Position numbers and translations under genes: made by a program. Shown piece after piece: positions 10,796 to 23,073 of a stretch of DNA of 64,000 nucleotides (positions within the stretch are counted from its first letter, which is position 1; each line of letters starts with the position of its first letter). The notes under the pieces were generated by a model. It did not search any database, was not told the DNA's origin, and saw nothing but the letters and a program-made list of their open reading frames with translations. Origin of the DNA: Phycomyces nitens (Eukaryota > Mucoromycota > Mucoromycetes > Mucorales > Phycomycetaceae); NCBI GenBank assembly GCA_022702545.1, contig JAHRBC010000001.1, forward strand, positions 6,634,001-6,698,000, written 5' to 3'.

Positions 10796-12763
10796 ATGTC
10801 TGGCGCTTCTTTTGAGTTTAACCCTAGAGATTTCCCCTATATCGTGGGGATAGGTAAGCCCCCTTTATTATTTATAAAGTTACAATCCTAACAGAATTAT
10901 GTTAGACTTTGGAACAACTTTCTCCGGATGTTCGTGCCTATATGCCAGTGACGATATCAATGATATATTTGACATAACAGAATGGTATATGTTTTTAATG
11001 TAAACTGAACAAAAGTATATACACTAAAACTTCATTATAGGCCCAAAAAAGGTGGTGCCGTATATCCAAAAGTTCCAACGGCTTCATACTATGAAGATGA
11101 TAGCCAAGAGATTGCCGCATGGGGATATGAAGCCATTCGTAAAGCAAGCCTTCCTAATAGTACGGGATCGTTGGTAACCAGATTCAAGTTGCTTCTTGAT
11201 CCTAGTACTAGAACCACTATAGAACTTCCAAACGGCTTGACTCCTCTTCAAGGTAAAAAAGGCTTTGAACTTTAAGTAATAAGGAAAATTGTCTTACCAT
11301 TGTATTTAATAGTCATCACAGACTATCTCCGTGAATTCAATAACCATGTTCATAAAGAATTTAAGGATAAACTCGGAGCAATCTACCATGCCTCAAAATT
11401 CAGATACTGTCTTACGGTTCCAGCTATATGGGATGATCGAGCCAAATCGATCATGCGAGAAGCAGCTGTCTTGGCTGGAATTGTGAAGCGTAATGATCAC
11501 CCAGACCGTCTAGCCCTTACCAGTGAGCCAGAGGCAGCCTCTCTGTATTGTGAAAAGAAGTCTGATGAATTTAGTCTTACCGATGGCCAGCGCTTTATGA
11601 TCTGTGATGCTGGTGGTGGTACTGTCGACTTGATTGTATTTGAAATTGAAGACTCTGGCGGTGAAAAGACTCTTAAGGAAGTTACAAAGGGATCAGGAAG
11701 CTCTTGTGGATCAACGTTTTTGGATGAAAACATGCGAAATTTAATCAATGGTCGGTTCGACAAACATGCTGACAACAACAAGTCAGCAATAGAAATTCTT
11801 ATGAAGCATTTTGTTGATTCTACAAAGGTATAACTAATTACTTGTCAGCAATATATAATCGTCTGACATGCCTGTATTTTTTTTGTTTTAGCCAGGATTT
11901 GACAATGAAGACGACGAATACTTTACCGTACCTGCTGTTTTGAGTCTAGGAGGAGGAGAAATGTCTGAGATAGGTGTAGCAGATGGAAAACTACGTGTAA
12001 CAGTTGATGAGCTTCGAGATAATGTATTTGAACCGGTCGTGAAGCAAGTCTTGGAGCTGATATCTGATCAGATAACACAATCTAAAAAGCAAATTGACGC
12101 TATATTTGTGGTTGGAGGATTCGGCCAATCGAAATACCTAGGCAAACGTATTAAAGAAACGTTTAATGGGAAAGTTGGGTTGATATCTGTACCAAGTCGT
12201 GGTGAAATAGCTGTAACGAGAGGTGCAGTAATGTTGGGTCTTAATCCTGGAAAAGTCTCCCATCGAGTACTACGGCGCACATACGGACTCATAGTGAGTA
12301 GGCGATACAACCACTTGACCGATCCTCCTGAAAAGAAATATATTGCACCTGATGGTGAAGTATTATGTAACGACAACTTTTTTGTATATGCCACCAAAGG
12401 AGAATGTATATCTATAAATGCATATATCTCAAAAGAGTTGTTTATATATTATCCCAGTGACTTTAGTGCCGGTAAGTTGGTCTTAAGCATACATTATAAG
12501 GATAAAATTATTTACATAATATTTTAGATTTATACGCTTATGACATTGATGAAAATACACCGCAGTTTGTTACTGACCCAGGTGTTCGTAAAGTGGCCGA
12601 ATTCCATTGCAAGACTCCTACTCTCCCTGGTGTCAAAAATAATGAAAAGATTTTCTTTACATCAGAAATGTATTTTGGTAAAACAGAGATTGTCACTAAG
12701 TTTATAATTAAGGGTTATACTTTTACTTATACTTCAGCTTTTGATTCTCATGAAGTTGAATGA
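10796..12763 (+). CDS. HSPA12-like Hsp70 family ATPase, copy 2
   Basis: Exons 10796-10853, 10906-10984, 11041-11252, 11313-11827, 11892-12471 and 12528-12763 give 559 residues, with exon lengths identical to copy 1. All ATPase motifs are intact (DFGTTFSGC, EPEAASLY, DAGGGTVDL, VVGGFGQS). It differs from copy 1 mainly in three places: exon 3 (DDSQEIA, LPNSTGS, STRTTIE), the end of exon 4 (NLINGRFDKHA), and the segment after the RRTYGL motif (SRRYNHLTDPPEKKYIAPDGEVLCND). The spacing ATG-to-ATG from copy 1 is 8330 bp, one gene plus one LINE. A poly(A) signal AATAAA follows at about 12858. Confidence 0.9.
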
Positions 12764-12899
12764 TTATGTTTCTAACTAATATATCATAAAATTCAATTTT
12801 TATAAATATTATTTATTCCAGACTTTATTCAATATGTAATACATTTTGTTGGTTTTAATAAATCTTTATCCCGCATAAAAGCTTAATTGATACAGTCGT
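12764..12899 (+). other. 3' flank of Hsp70 copy 2 with intact DIRS target site
   Basis: Here AAGCTTAATTGATACAGTCG (near 12880-12900) is uninterrupted. The same string behind copy 3 is split by the DIRS element between 22888 and 27637. This gives a direct empty-site comparison inside the window. Confidence 0.7.
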
Positions 12900-13255
12900 T
12901 TATTTTAACTTGCTTGAATTGCTTTATGTTATTGCTCTGCCGTCACACAAAGCGCGCGGCTTTTAGTTTGGCATCAATACTAACTTGTTTCAAAAAGTGA
13001 GAGAATAAAAGTGAATTGAAATGGTAGAAAATATCAAAGAAGGAAGTGGATGGAAAAGTTAAAGAATTTCAATAAAAGAGAAAGTCGTTAAATCTATAGT
13101 GCCTCGGTACTTCTCAAAAACTCAGAGCGCCTTCCTAGCCGTTAAGCCGGGTATGAAAGCTTTATTCTTAAAGAGAAAGATCCAGTGGGGGCTTCAGATT
13201 GCTTTAGTGGTGATGACAGCGAGTAAAACTTAAGAGTTTTCTGAGGGTTGACTAC
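12900..13255 (-). mobile_element. Type I LINE, copy C, 3' stump
   Basis: About 355 bp match the 3' end of LINE A (4625-4965) and LINE B (27660-27995), including CACACAAAGCGCGCGGC and the GTTTTCTGAGGGTTGACTAC end point. It stops abruptly at 13255, exactly where a TGACA-type repeat begins. The rest of the LINE was lost in a rearrangement at that repeat. Confidence 0.8.
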
Positions 13256-13441
13256 TGAAACATGGTGGGTTGGCTATGTAGTATAAATGTCCACCTCAGT
13301 GACAAGAAAATGGATACGGCTAGAAAGACAATCTTAATAAAGAACAGATTAAGAGACTATTTAATTACTTTGGGGCATTTCTACAGATACATCACTACTT
13401 CGAAGTTCACTGCGATGAGCGATACAACAAACACCGTGCCA
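13256..13441 (+). repeat. Repeat R, copy 1 (short LTR- or MITE-like element)
   Basis: This matches 43859-44061 (same strand) and 18557-18729 (opposite strand). Full copies begin TGACACATGGTGGGTTGGC and end GTGTCA, with a TATAAATG box near the start and GTGAATAAAAT near the end, like a tiny LTR. This copy has diverged ends (TGAAAC and CGTGCCA) and lacks the AATAAA end. There is no target-site duplication. It joins a type I LINE stump on the left to a type II LINE endonuclease on the right. Confidence 0.65.
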
Positions 13442-14117
13442 AGACCATGCAGGATTAATACAGTCTACGGAGGATTAGTATTTGAGACTGGCTAGATCTG
13501 GAGAAAAAAATATGTAGTCGATACTACTCATCTGCATACCACAAAAAAAAAGTTGGCAAAGGGGATTAACCTTCCTCAGTGACACAATCAACCAAAGTAT
13601 CTCGAACATAATTTAGCTACTGAAGAGGCGCACGGCGAGGGTTGAAAGAAGTAGAGATGTAAGTATAATTGAAGTCTCCAAGGACTAGGAAACGAGATGG
13701 AGGAGTTGGTTGAAGAAATAGAAGTAGTTTAAGAATAGACGTGAAAAAGGCTTTGCGTTGTGATACTGTTGCAGAGCCATATATGACAGCAATATTTATA
13801 GGATCAAAATGACGATTTGTATGATTAATAGTAGCAAAAAGACTTCTACCGCATTTATTATTATATGTGTTAGAGAAGACGATGGACGGTGAGAAGGAGA
13901 CTAGGTCACAGTGATATGTCCATTGGCTCTCGTTCGCTTGAAATTGATTATGAAAGGTTTGTTGAAGTTTTGAGGTGTTTGCGTGTGATTCTTGAATGGC
14001 AAGTATCTGAATAAGCTGTGAGCGTAAGTGTCGAATAAAGTGGTTACTTTGTTGAGGGTCAGAAGTCTTAGTGAGCCCCCGACAGTTGATTGTTGCTATT
14101 TTGAGTATATTAATCAT
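13442..14117 (-). pseudogene. Type II LINE (element 2), endonuclease part of ORF2
   Basis: The minus-strand ORF 14117-13617 starts MINILKIATINCRGL and has the APE-endonuclease pieces LAIQESH and LVLGDFNY. After a stop, the frame continues to IDYIFFSPDL near 13510-13540. It breaks off after NPAWS at the repeat R boundary, just before the expected SD-H catalytic pair. It lies directly downstream of its ORF1 (14381-15551). Confidence 0.75.
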
Positions 14118-14380
14118 ATTATCGTAATGTAGTAGTTCTATTGCGCTTTACTCTATCTGGTAAAACATTTTTCTTTGCTTCTTCGCATAAGCGATCCTTG
14201 TTAATTTGTTTCTTTGATTTCTTGTCGACATTAATTGTATCATCTTTGTGCCATCAGATTCTCTCATCTCTTCGTCAGATTTGTTACTTTTGTCCTCTGA
14301 TCCTGGTGTATTATTGCCTGTATTGGACTCCTTTAAGTCTCGTGCAGCCGCAGCTTCACGTTCATCTTGTGCTAAACTGG

Positions 14381-15551
14381 CTAGTAAAGTTTTTTTGCAG
14401 TGGCTCGCTCCTCAACTGTAATCTTCTCAGCTTCTGTCTGTCTCAGAGCCTTTTCCTTTGCTAAAGCCGCCTGCTGGGATTGCTGATGGAGGTTCATCTG
14501 GGTAAGAATACGACAGAAGTCTGCCGAGCTTAGCGTGTCATCGCCCATCCGGAACTTCTGGTGACAGTTGGTGGGTGGATCACGGTTGCAGTGAATCTGG
14601 ATATGTCCAGTAATTCCACAGTTATGGAAGGTACGAGTTTCTTTGCGTCTTCCAGGACAGTCATCCACGGAATGTCCCATCTGTTTACAAAACACACAGT
14701 GGTCGCCCATCTTTGCCCAGGTGCCGTACACCTGGAGGTTATCGGAATACTTAATTTGGTAAGTTAACGGAGTCCAAACCTTATTTGAGGTCATAGGACG
14801 TTCCGGATAGACATAACCATTGTGTAATTGTGTTCCTTTCGTAACACACAATAAAATCTGGGACTAGTTCCCCTCTACAAACAAAAAAGACATAACCATT
14901 GCCTTTAAACCATTGATGTTGACCCTCTTCGTAAATCATAGTCTCACAAACGTCTCCAAATGGATTTAAATATTTTCTAAGCTGGGCAGCAATATCATCA
15001 TAATTGTCTGCAGGCAGACCAGACAGGTTTACACGAAAAAGTTCAAGATCGGCAGATATGGCGGGAGTTGCCAGGAACCGTTGATCTCCTACTACGATAG
15101 CTTCTCTACATGTCTGCTTGCAGTAATCATCACTGGAGAGGCATAGCTCAATCTTCGTATGTGTCTTTTTGAATTTTGTCTTAAGTTGGCGCTCAATACC
15201 TCGAGGGTAAGCCTGACGCAAAGGTCCTAAAAAGTCATCCAAATCGGCTAAATCCAAAGGGATGTGATAAAAGACAGAATGGGTGGATGTGCCTCGTCGA
15301 TATACTCATGGAGTGGCTTGTAAGTCTTAATCTCCTACAAGTACTGGATAACGGAGTATCTTTGCTTTACTATTAGTATTTTGGACGGCGTGTGCATAGC
15401 TAGGTAGGTTAAGTTGGTGTGTATGACCAGGTGAGTGTGAAGAGGCTCCCAGTTGAGGGGTGGGTGAGGTAGCCGATAGAGGAGGGGGAATAATGTCCCT
15501 GAGTAAATCTGTCGGAATTGATAGATTCGGCTGTTTAGGTGAAAGAGCCAT
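14381..15551 (-). pseudogene. Type II LINE (element 2), ORF1 with CCHC zinc knuckles
   Basis: The frame starts MALSPKQPNLSIP at 15551 and is broken near 15330 and again near 14800. The middle part (15257-14781) has an RNA-recognition-like segment (ELFRVNLSGLP...GNGYVFFV). The C-terminal part has a knuckle CVFCKQMGHSVDDC, then a second in which the first cysteine is lost (FHNCGITGHIQIHC), then a glutamine-rich coiled-coil-like tail. Related ORF1 relics lie at 46000-47060 (minus) and 43200-43660 (plus). Confidence 0.7.
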
Positions 15552-18500
15552 GAAACAAGATATTGTGATACAGATCTTTCAGTTGAAGTACGTTGATGGA
15601 TAGCCCGCAGATCTTCATCATACACAAATACGTCGGAGGCAAGAAGTCGTTTCCAGCCAGTAATATTACGGTCCGAAGAGTCTGAATATATCACCACATC
15701 GAGTATAGGCAAGGAAAGACAAGTGGGGTATCTAATGGTAAAAAACAAAAAGTCGTGAAAATAAAGAGGGAATCCAATATCACCATGTCGCTTGTGAGGA
15801 CCCAAAAAGGGTATAAGCCATGATATGAAAAAAGATTTAGATACGCTTGGGTCCATTATGGACTATAACCACCGTATTGAGATGTTTTTTTTTGTTGAAT
15901 CTGACGATCCAAAACACCTAGACCACTTTCAAGGCGAGAAAAACTTAGAGATTCCAGGCTAGCCAATATAAACATCTTCTTTCAAAGAAAATGACCCATA
16001 TTCGAGCAAAGTTTGTTGAAAACCTTTTGAGGAACAGTGGTAACTATGAGAACATGTCACCCACGGAAGAGAATCAAAGTTTTAATAATACTGGCCCGGT
16101 CGAGTACTAAAAGGGAGCATTATGAGTGGGTGCGACAGGCCGACTCAACAGCTTGTGAAAGTTTTGTGCACAAGAGATCCCTTGGGTTAGAGAAGAAATC
16201 AATGGAAATTCTAGGTAGGTCAATGTTGTGGGGGAAGTATGGTCATGTCATGAAGTGATAGACTGTGCTTGTAGGTATATTTGTAATATGGGTAGAGGCG
16301 TACTGGACAATAAAAATGTTTCTGCTTTGTAGAGATTGATCCTTGCATTAGAGGCTCGAGAAGATATATCCAGATAGTGATACAAAATGTGAAGATCTTC
16401 GGATGTCTGGAGAGAAACCAAGATATTATCTGCATAAGCCAAACATTTGACGGAAAAGAGCATGTTGAGAGTATTATCTACTGGTCCAGAACTGGATCCA
16501 TTGAGAGCTTGATCGCCAGTTAATCTGCAGAGCAATGGCTCAAATGCAAGATTAAGTAGTACTGGGGACAGTGTATCACCTTGATGAAGCCCTCGTTGTT
16601 GGACAATAGGTGGTGCAATAAATCCATTGAAATTGATGGAGATACAAGTAGAAAAGAAAAGTTGGGAGATACAGTGTACTACTGAATCGAGAAACCTGAA
16701 GTGCTGTAAGACTCGTTTTAGGTATGTCAGATATATGCGTTCATATGTTTTTTTTGGTCAAGCATCAGCCCAATCGCACCACTGGAAGAGAGCTGGGCTT
16801 GTTCCATAGCCATAATCATGCAAGTTATGATTATATTGTCTACAATAAAACGGCATTAGACAAATCTAGTCTGATAATAATTGACCAGGGAGTGGGGAGC
16901 ATCAGATATTTGAAAATTCATAAGATGAATGAAGACTATTGCACATGTACTGATCAATGCAATTGTGAGCCAATTATTCAAGCTAGGAATGTTACCCATC
17001 TTTGGCAGCAGAGATAGATAGGTGAAGTCCCGAGATAAAGGAAACATATCATGGAGTAGTGCACTGCTGTATACGTTGTAGATCATGTCCGAGTACCCAG
17101 ATTCCGAGAATATTAAAGATAATATTTTGTAAGGCAGGTCGTTTAATCCAAAACTGCACTAATTAGGTGATTATTTGGCTGCTGTACGAATTTCACCAAT
17201 AAGGGAACATTTATAGACAATCAGGTAGGATCGCTCAGAAACTGGTCTTTGGAGAGATTCTGGAGCAAATGGTCAATTGCAGAGCTATCCACTAAATTCA
17301 CTGTATACAATTGTTTGTAAAAGCTGGTAGCAGCCGCCGTCATGGTACCTAGAGTAGTACACATGGTACTGGATATAGGGTGTCTTAAGAAGAGGATATC
17401 CTTGTATGACATTTTAATCTCAATAGTACGTTTAAGATAGCTAGTGGACTGTTATCCGTCTTCTTTCCGGTGCTGTTAGGCTAGTAGAGTAAGTAATTCA
17501 ACATTCTCTTGTTGAATAACATACAAATTACAATCTATGACTGTGCGATCGTTGTCCCAGATATTATCAATCTTGTACTGTCGCATAAGTCTGTTTCGTT
17601 TGCTTTGCAATAACTTTTCTTGCTTCACCCTAATAGATTTTCCCTCCGGGTATGCTGTTTGGAAATACGGCGAACGGTAGCCTTGACCTTCTCCCATTAA
17701 TCTTGAGGTAGAGGTAAATGTGGTAGGCTAGGCAGGAGATGTTGTAGGCTCCGTGTCAGGAACCGATCTAGGCAAAGGCAAGAACAGAGAAAACAGGCAG
17801 AGAGTTTGAAGATAGATTCCTTTAATAAAGATGTTGTTTGCTTGATCCTTCTATGATCAAGCTCTAGGGGTATTTATATGAACATTTCTAGCTAATGTCT
17901 ACTAAGATAATTATAATGATTGGTTCTATGAAGTGTCTTTACAAGGAAAGCAAGGGAAGAATACTATTGGTCTTAGAGGTGCGATGTCCGGATCTGGTTA
18001 TGATTGGTCAATCAATTTTACCAATAGGATGTTTCTTACACTCCGAGACAGTTGGTCTCGAAAATAGGGTGACAAAGCCAAACGAGGGTTGGCCTTCCGT
18101 ACCAATTTTTCTGTACGTGATACACCGGGTGACAATGTAGTAGAGAGTGTTGTATTTGCACATCCATAAATACGATAAAGACATATATAATCAATCCCAG
18201 TATTCAATATAACTGGTGAAGCAAACACGGACTACGAATTATAGCATCAGTATAAAAGGGACAGGAGCACAGACTACCAACATCATCTTGGTTGATACCA
18301 ACTTCTTCTACTCATTAAAAACCTCACTACACCAAGTCTCACTTTACTTACAACATCCCTTTACTTGTATTACTTTTATTACCTTATTATACTATTTATC
18401 AACCCTAAATACCTCAGAGAGCATAAATTGATCAGACCAAGCAGAATTAATATGATCTATTGAATATTTGTGCTTCAGATGTGCTAGTTCAGGAGAAGCA

Positions 18501-18556
18501 AAAATGTAGTCAATGGTGCTTGTGGAAATTTAGGTCTGGGAAATTGAAGATACTTT
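15552..18556 (-). pseudogene. Type II LINE (element 3), endonuclease end and reverse transcriptase
   Basis: Reading down from 18556, IDYIFASPEL and the SAWSDQF block close an APE endonuclease (18350-18510). KANPRLALSPYFRDQLS (near 18060-18120) follows, then RT blocks: LRHPISSTMCTTLGT (near 17370), LLPKMGNIPSLNNW (near 17000), and the active site LAYADN at 16425-16436 in place of YADD. The C-terminal region runs to about 15556. A solo LTR is inserted at 17754-18040. It abuts the ORF1 of element 2 head to tail. All frames are broken. Confidence 0.7.
17754..18040 (-). mobile_element. Solo LTR, family L1, inserted in LINE element 3
   Basis: A 287-bp insert with TG...CA ends on both strands (TGTCAGGAACC at the low end, TGTAAGAAACATCC on the minus strand). 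It is bounded by the perfect 5-bp duplication CTCCG (17749-17753 and 18041-18045). On the minus strand it has a TATAAATA box and the hairpin GCTTGATC...GGATCAAGC. The outer LINE frame reads through sensibly when the insert and one CTCCG are ignored. A second copy lies at 42406-42693. Confidence 0.85.
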
Positions 18557-18729
18557 TGACACAGTGAATTTTATTCACCGGTGTTTGTTGTATCGCTCAT
18601 CGCAGTGAACTTCGAAGTAGTTAAATAGTCTCTTAATCTGTTCTTTATTATAATTGTCTTTCTAGCTGTATTCATTTTCTTGTCACTAAGTTGGACCTTT
18701 ATACTACATAGCCAACCCACCATGTGTCA
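18557..18729 (-). repeat. Repeat R, copy 2
   Basis: The inverse of repeat R at 13256, with clean TGACAC/GTGTCA ends. It lacks about 28 internal bases found in the other two copies. No target-site duplication is visible (ACTTT on one side, CCTTG on the other). It sits immediately 5' to the endonuclease remnant of LINE element 3. Confidence 0.65.
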
Positions 18730-18775
18730 CCTTGAGAGTTTTATTTATTAAAGAAATAATATTATGGTGGTTTAT

Positions 18776-18970
18776 ATAGGTATTATTTTAGCTCCCTTGT
18801 ACTTTTAATCTCTATTGTGTAATGGTCGGCTATCACTGCTGTAGTGTGATGTGTACTTATGGTGTGTACCTATTGAGATGTTAACTTATGGTCATTAGCA
18901 AAGAGTAACCAGAGGTCAATTGTGGAGTCTATGGTTCCCTCGGCTGTAGTGTGTATTTCACATTATATAT
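18776..18970 (-). pseudogene. Possible endonuclease remnant of another LINE
   Basis: On the minus strand, a short frame reads STIDLWLLFANDHKL and then VIADHYTIEI. This is the spacing and wording of the C-terminal IDL...DHY/DHF part of an APE endonuclease. It is short and isolated, so this is a tentative call. Confidence 0.35.
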
Positions 18971-19702
18971 TAAATGAATAGTTTGGTTGTTCTATTTATT
19001 TAATTTTATTTGGATACAGAATAGATTTTTCTACCGGAAAATTCATTTGTAAAAAAATGATCCGTTGCATTTGATTTTGTTTAGCCTTGTTTAAGTCTTT
19101 ATTTACTCTATTTTTGCTGGCACATATATACCTTGATATACTATTTCTTGTTCTTCTGGTCAATATTTTGTCAATTTTTCCATTCTCCTAATAATACACT
19201 TTTGAAAAGTGTTGAGTTGATTTTGTGTTGCAATGTTGTCAGATACAAATGATAAATAAGGGTTGCCAACGAGTTCAGAAGGCAAACATGTATACAAAAG
19301 GGATAATTTACAGCGATAACGCTCGGATCTATTCAACAGTAGAAAGATGCGGTAAAATGTATATAGAAAAGACATATATGAAAAACAAATGCTTATATTT
19401 ATCGTTAAGAGTGATTTTAAGTCAGTGACGATAAAATAAATGTACAAAACAATATAATAATGGTTTGATCAATACATAATAATAGATAATGATGACTGTT
19501 ATTGTTGCTTCAATTAAAGTCTTTTATATTTTAGTAATATATACCATTTAATTATAAAACATCTCAAAGTAGTATCGATGATGGAATGCAATTTACAAGG
19601 GTTAAAGGAAATCCTACAAAGACGGTCATACTTCTTAGCCGGATGTTTGTGGTCTGACTGGAACAAAAATGATACACGCCGTATCACTTTGGCACTGTTT
19701 AA
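18971..19702. other. Spacer without a recognisable gene
   Basis: AT-rich. Two frames of 78 to 95 codons on the minus strand (19160-19447, 19514-19750) have no recognisable domain and unremarkable composition. From about 19703 the sequence becomes the shared 5' flank of Hsp70 copy 3. Confidence 0.4.
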
Positions 19703-20791
19703 AAATATTAAATTAGAAATTAGATGCTCTAGTGAGCAATTTATTATCATTATCTAGGTACAATACATTATAATAGATACTACATGTATATCCGATAAAT
19801 ATATGACTCCACTTTACGTTCTGGACCATAAGCCAAAAATAATGTACCTTGGATTTTGACATTATGGAATCCCACCCAAAGAAATGCTCAGGATTGAAAC
19901 ATATAACAAAAAACCAAATATCACTTAATGATCATCAGTAATATTTGAAGAGCACACTTGTAAAACACCTCTTTAAAGTAAGAAGGACTCATCAGTGATT
20001 TTTCCATGTTTTTATTGGCTTGGAGAGTCCATAAGCTCAGCAAGGCGTAAAGATAAAGTATTTACTCCCTTTATATTTTAAATCCGTTTGTTTTGGTAAT
20101 CATCTGAACCTAACGCCATAAGATATGTTGGAAACCTAAATATATTAATTTAGCACGTACCAAGAGCAACATATAGTCTTAATCCATAATACATATTCAG
20201 TGATTTTAATGATCTAGGCAAAACACAAGTGTTTGGGAAATTGATTATTTCGTACATTGCTGTAGATGTATCAATATACCTGTTGCCAAAAGAGAATACA
20301 ATCAGATTAATAAACGAATAGACAAGGTTGTATTTTCAGCTATCTTTGAGACATCTTTTATTATAATATTCTAGATTGATTATACATGGATATGGACATA
20401 CAATCTGCTTGTGTAAAATGACTTCCTTTGACATCCGTGTACTTTGGTAATTCAAATATTCTTAATAATGACCTATTAGACTTGAAAGCTATTAATATTT
20501 TCAATGTTAGATACAAACAAGCAATGTAATTTACTGTTAGAATATCCTCACAATACATCGACTCATCCTATAATTACTTGTTTTGCTCAATCCAGTACAA
20601 ACTTTAATTGCTTGAAATGGTTTAGCAAGTCTTTTTTGTGGAGTATCTTGATGAGCAGAATTACAAGAACTTGGCATTGAATCTTGTTTTTGAGGCGATA
20701 ATTCACACATTATAAGCCTTTGTTGTGTACGATTTAACTATAAAATAAACCAAAAAACGAAACCCCACTTCTTTATCCTTTTCTCAACAAC

Positions 20792-22759
20792 ATGTCTGGC
20801 GCTTTTCTTGAATTTGATCCTAGTGATTTTCCTTTTATTGTGGGAATAGGTAATACTTATTTATTATCTATCTAACTACAATCCTAACAGAGTCATGGTA
20901 GACTTTGGAACAGCTTATTCTGGCTGTTCATGCGTGTATGCCGATGGTGATATCAATGATATATTAGACATAGCAGAATGGTATATGTTTTTAATGTAAA
21001 CTGAGTCAAAGTCCATACACTAAAACTTCATTATAGGCCTGGAAAAGAGGGTTATGGATATCTAAAAGTTCCAACGGTTTCATACTATGAAGATGGTAGC
21101 CAAGAGATTGCCGCCTGGGGATATGATGCCATTAGTATAGCAAATCAACCTTATAGCAATGGATCGTTGGTAACCAGATTCAAGTTACTTCTTGATCCAA
21201 GTATCAGCGACACTATACTACTTCCAAACGGTTTGACTCCTCTTCAAGGTAAAAAAAGGCTCTGAACTTTAAATCACAAGGAAACTTGTCTTAACATTGT
21301 ATTCAATAGTCATCGCAGATTATCTTCGTGAATTCCATAACCATGTTCATAATGAATTTGAAAATAATTTTGGAGAAATCTACGACGCTTCAAGATTCAG
21401 ATACTGTCTTACGATTCCAGCTATATGGGATGATCGAGCCAAAGCAACCATGAGAGAAGCGGCTATCTTGGCTGGCATTGTGGACCGTAATGATCACCCA
21501 GACCGTCTAATTCTTACCAGTGAGCCAGAGGCATCCTCTTTGTACTATCAAGATAAGGCTGATGAATACGATCTTACCAACGGCCAGCGCTTTATGATCT
21601 GTGATGCTGGTGGTGGTACTGTCGATTTGATTGTATTTGAAATCGAAGGCTATGGTGATGAAAAGACTCTTCGGGAAGTTACAAGGGGATCTGGAGGCTT
21701 TTGTGGATCATCGTATTTGGATGAAAACATGCGAAATTTAATCAATGGTCGGTTTGGCAGATATGCTGATAACAACAAGTCAGCTATAGAATCTCTTATG
21801 AATCAGTTTATTGATTCTATAAAGGTATAACTAATTACTGGACAGCAATATACATTTGTCTAACATGCCCGTGTTTTTTTTTTGTTTTAGCTAAAATTTG
21901 ACAATGAAGACGACGAATACTTTGACATGTCTGATGCCTGGAGTATAGAAGAAGACGAACTGTACGAGATGGGTGTGGAGGATGGAAGACTATGTGTAAC
22001 AGCTGATGAGATTCGAGAGAATGTGTTTGAACCGGTCGTGAACCAAGTCGTGGAGCTGATAGATGATCAGATAACACAATCTAGCGACCAAATTGACGCT
22101 ATATTTGTGGTTGGAGGATTTGGACAATCGAGATACCTAGGCAGATGTATCAAAGAAACGTTTGATGGAAATGTTGGGTTGATAATTGTACCAAGTTGTG
22201 GAGAAATCTCTGTAATGAGAGGTGCAGTAATGTTTGGTCTTAATCCTAGCAAAGTATCCCATCGAGTATTACGGCGCACATACGGAATCAAAGTGGGTAA
22301 CCCATTCAATTCCTTGACCGATCCTGCTGAAAAGAGATATATTGCTCTTGATGGTGAAGTATTATGTAACGACTGCTTTGATGTATTTGGCACCAAGGGA
22401 GAATGTATAGATATAAATGCATGTATCTCACAAGAGTTGTTTACATATTATCCCGATGGCACTACTATCGGTAAGTTGGTCTTAAGCATACACTACAAGG
22501 ATAAAATTATTTACATTATATTTTAGGGTTATACGCTTATGACATTGATGAAAATACACCGCGGTTTGTTACTGACCCAGGTGTTCGTAAAGTGGCCGAA
22601 TTCAGTTTCAAGCCTCCTTATCTCCCTGGTGTCAAACGTAATGAAAATATTCCTTTTACAGCAGAAATGTATTTTGGTAAATCAGAGATTGTCACTAAGG
22701 CTATAATTAAGGGACAAACCTTTACTTGTACTTCAAGTCTTGATTCTCATGAAGTTTAA
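20792..22759 (+). CDS. HSPA12-like Hsp70 family ATPase, copy 3
   Basis: Exons 20792-20849, 20902-20980, 21037-21248, 21310-21824, 21891-22470 and 22527-22759 give 558 residues, ending in TAA one codon earlier than most copies. Motifs are kept, with DFGTAYSGC for phosphate-1 (T-to-A next to the Asp-Phe-Gly-Thr core), EPEASSLY, DAGGGTVDL and VVGGFGQS. It is the most diverged of copies 1-8. The loop after exon 4 is DMSDAWSIEEDELYEMG where the others have TVPAVLSLGG...SEIG, making it strongly acidic. Several basic residues elsewhere are replaced by acidic ones (VDRND, DDQITQSSDQ). The 3' flank is split by the DIRS element. Confidence 0.9.
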
Positions 22760-22933
22760 TGATTATGTTTCTAACTACTATATCATAAAATTCATTTTTT
22801 ATAAATATTATTTATTCCAGAATTTATTCAATATGTAATACATTTTGTTGGTTTAAATAAATCTTTATCCCGCATAAAAGCTTAATTGTTGGTCGTACCT
22901 TCAACAGTCCTTGTTGCCTTTGACTCAGACTCC

Positions 22934-23048
22934 AATGTGGTAACATGCTCCAAGAGCCACGCTTTATTTTCCTTTTATAGATAAAAAAAATAGTAATAAA
23001 AAATAAAATTGTATCCTAACCCCTCATTTCCCTTTATACCTTCAAAAG
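22934..23048 (+). repeat. DIRS left inverted terminal repeat
   Basis: It runs AATGTGGTAACATGCTCC to ACCTTCAAAAG and pairs with 27493-27605 on the other strand, with a few mismatches and small indels in the A/T runs. The outer 45 bases (22889-22933) are not in the other repeat but are matched inside the internal complementary region. Confidence 0.9.
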
Positions 23049-23073
23049 CCGCGCATTTGTGAAAGAATTATTG

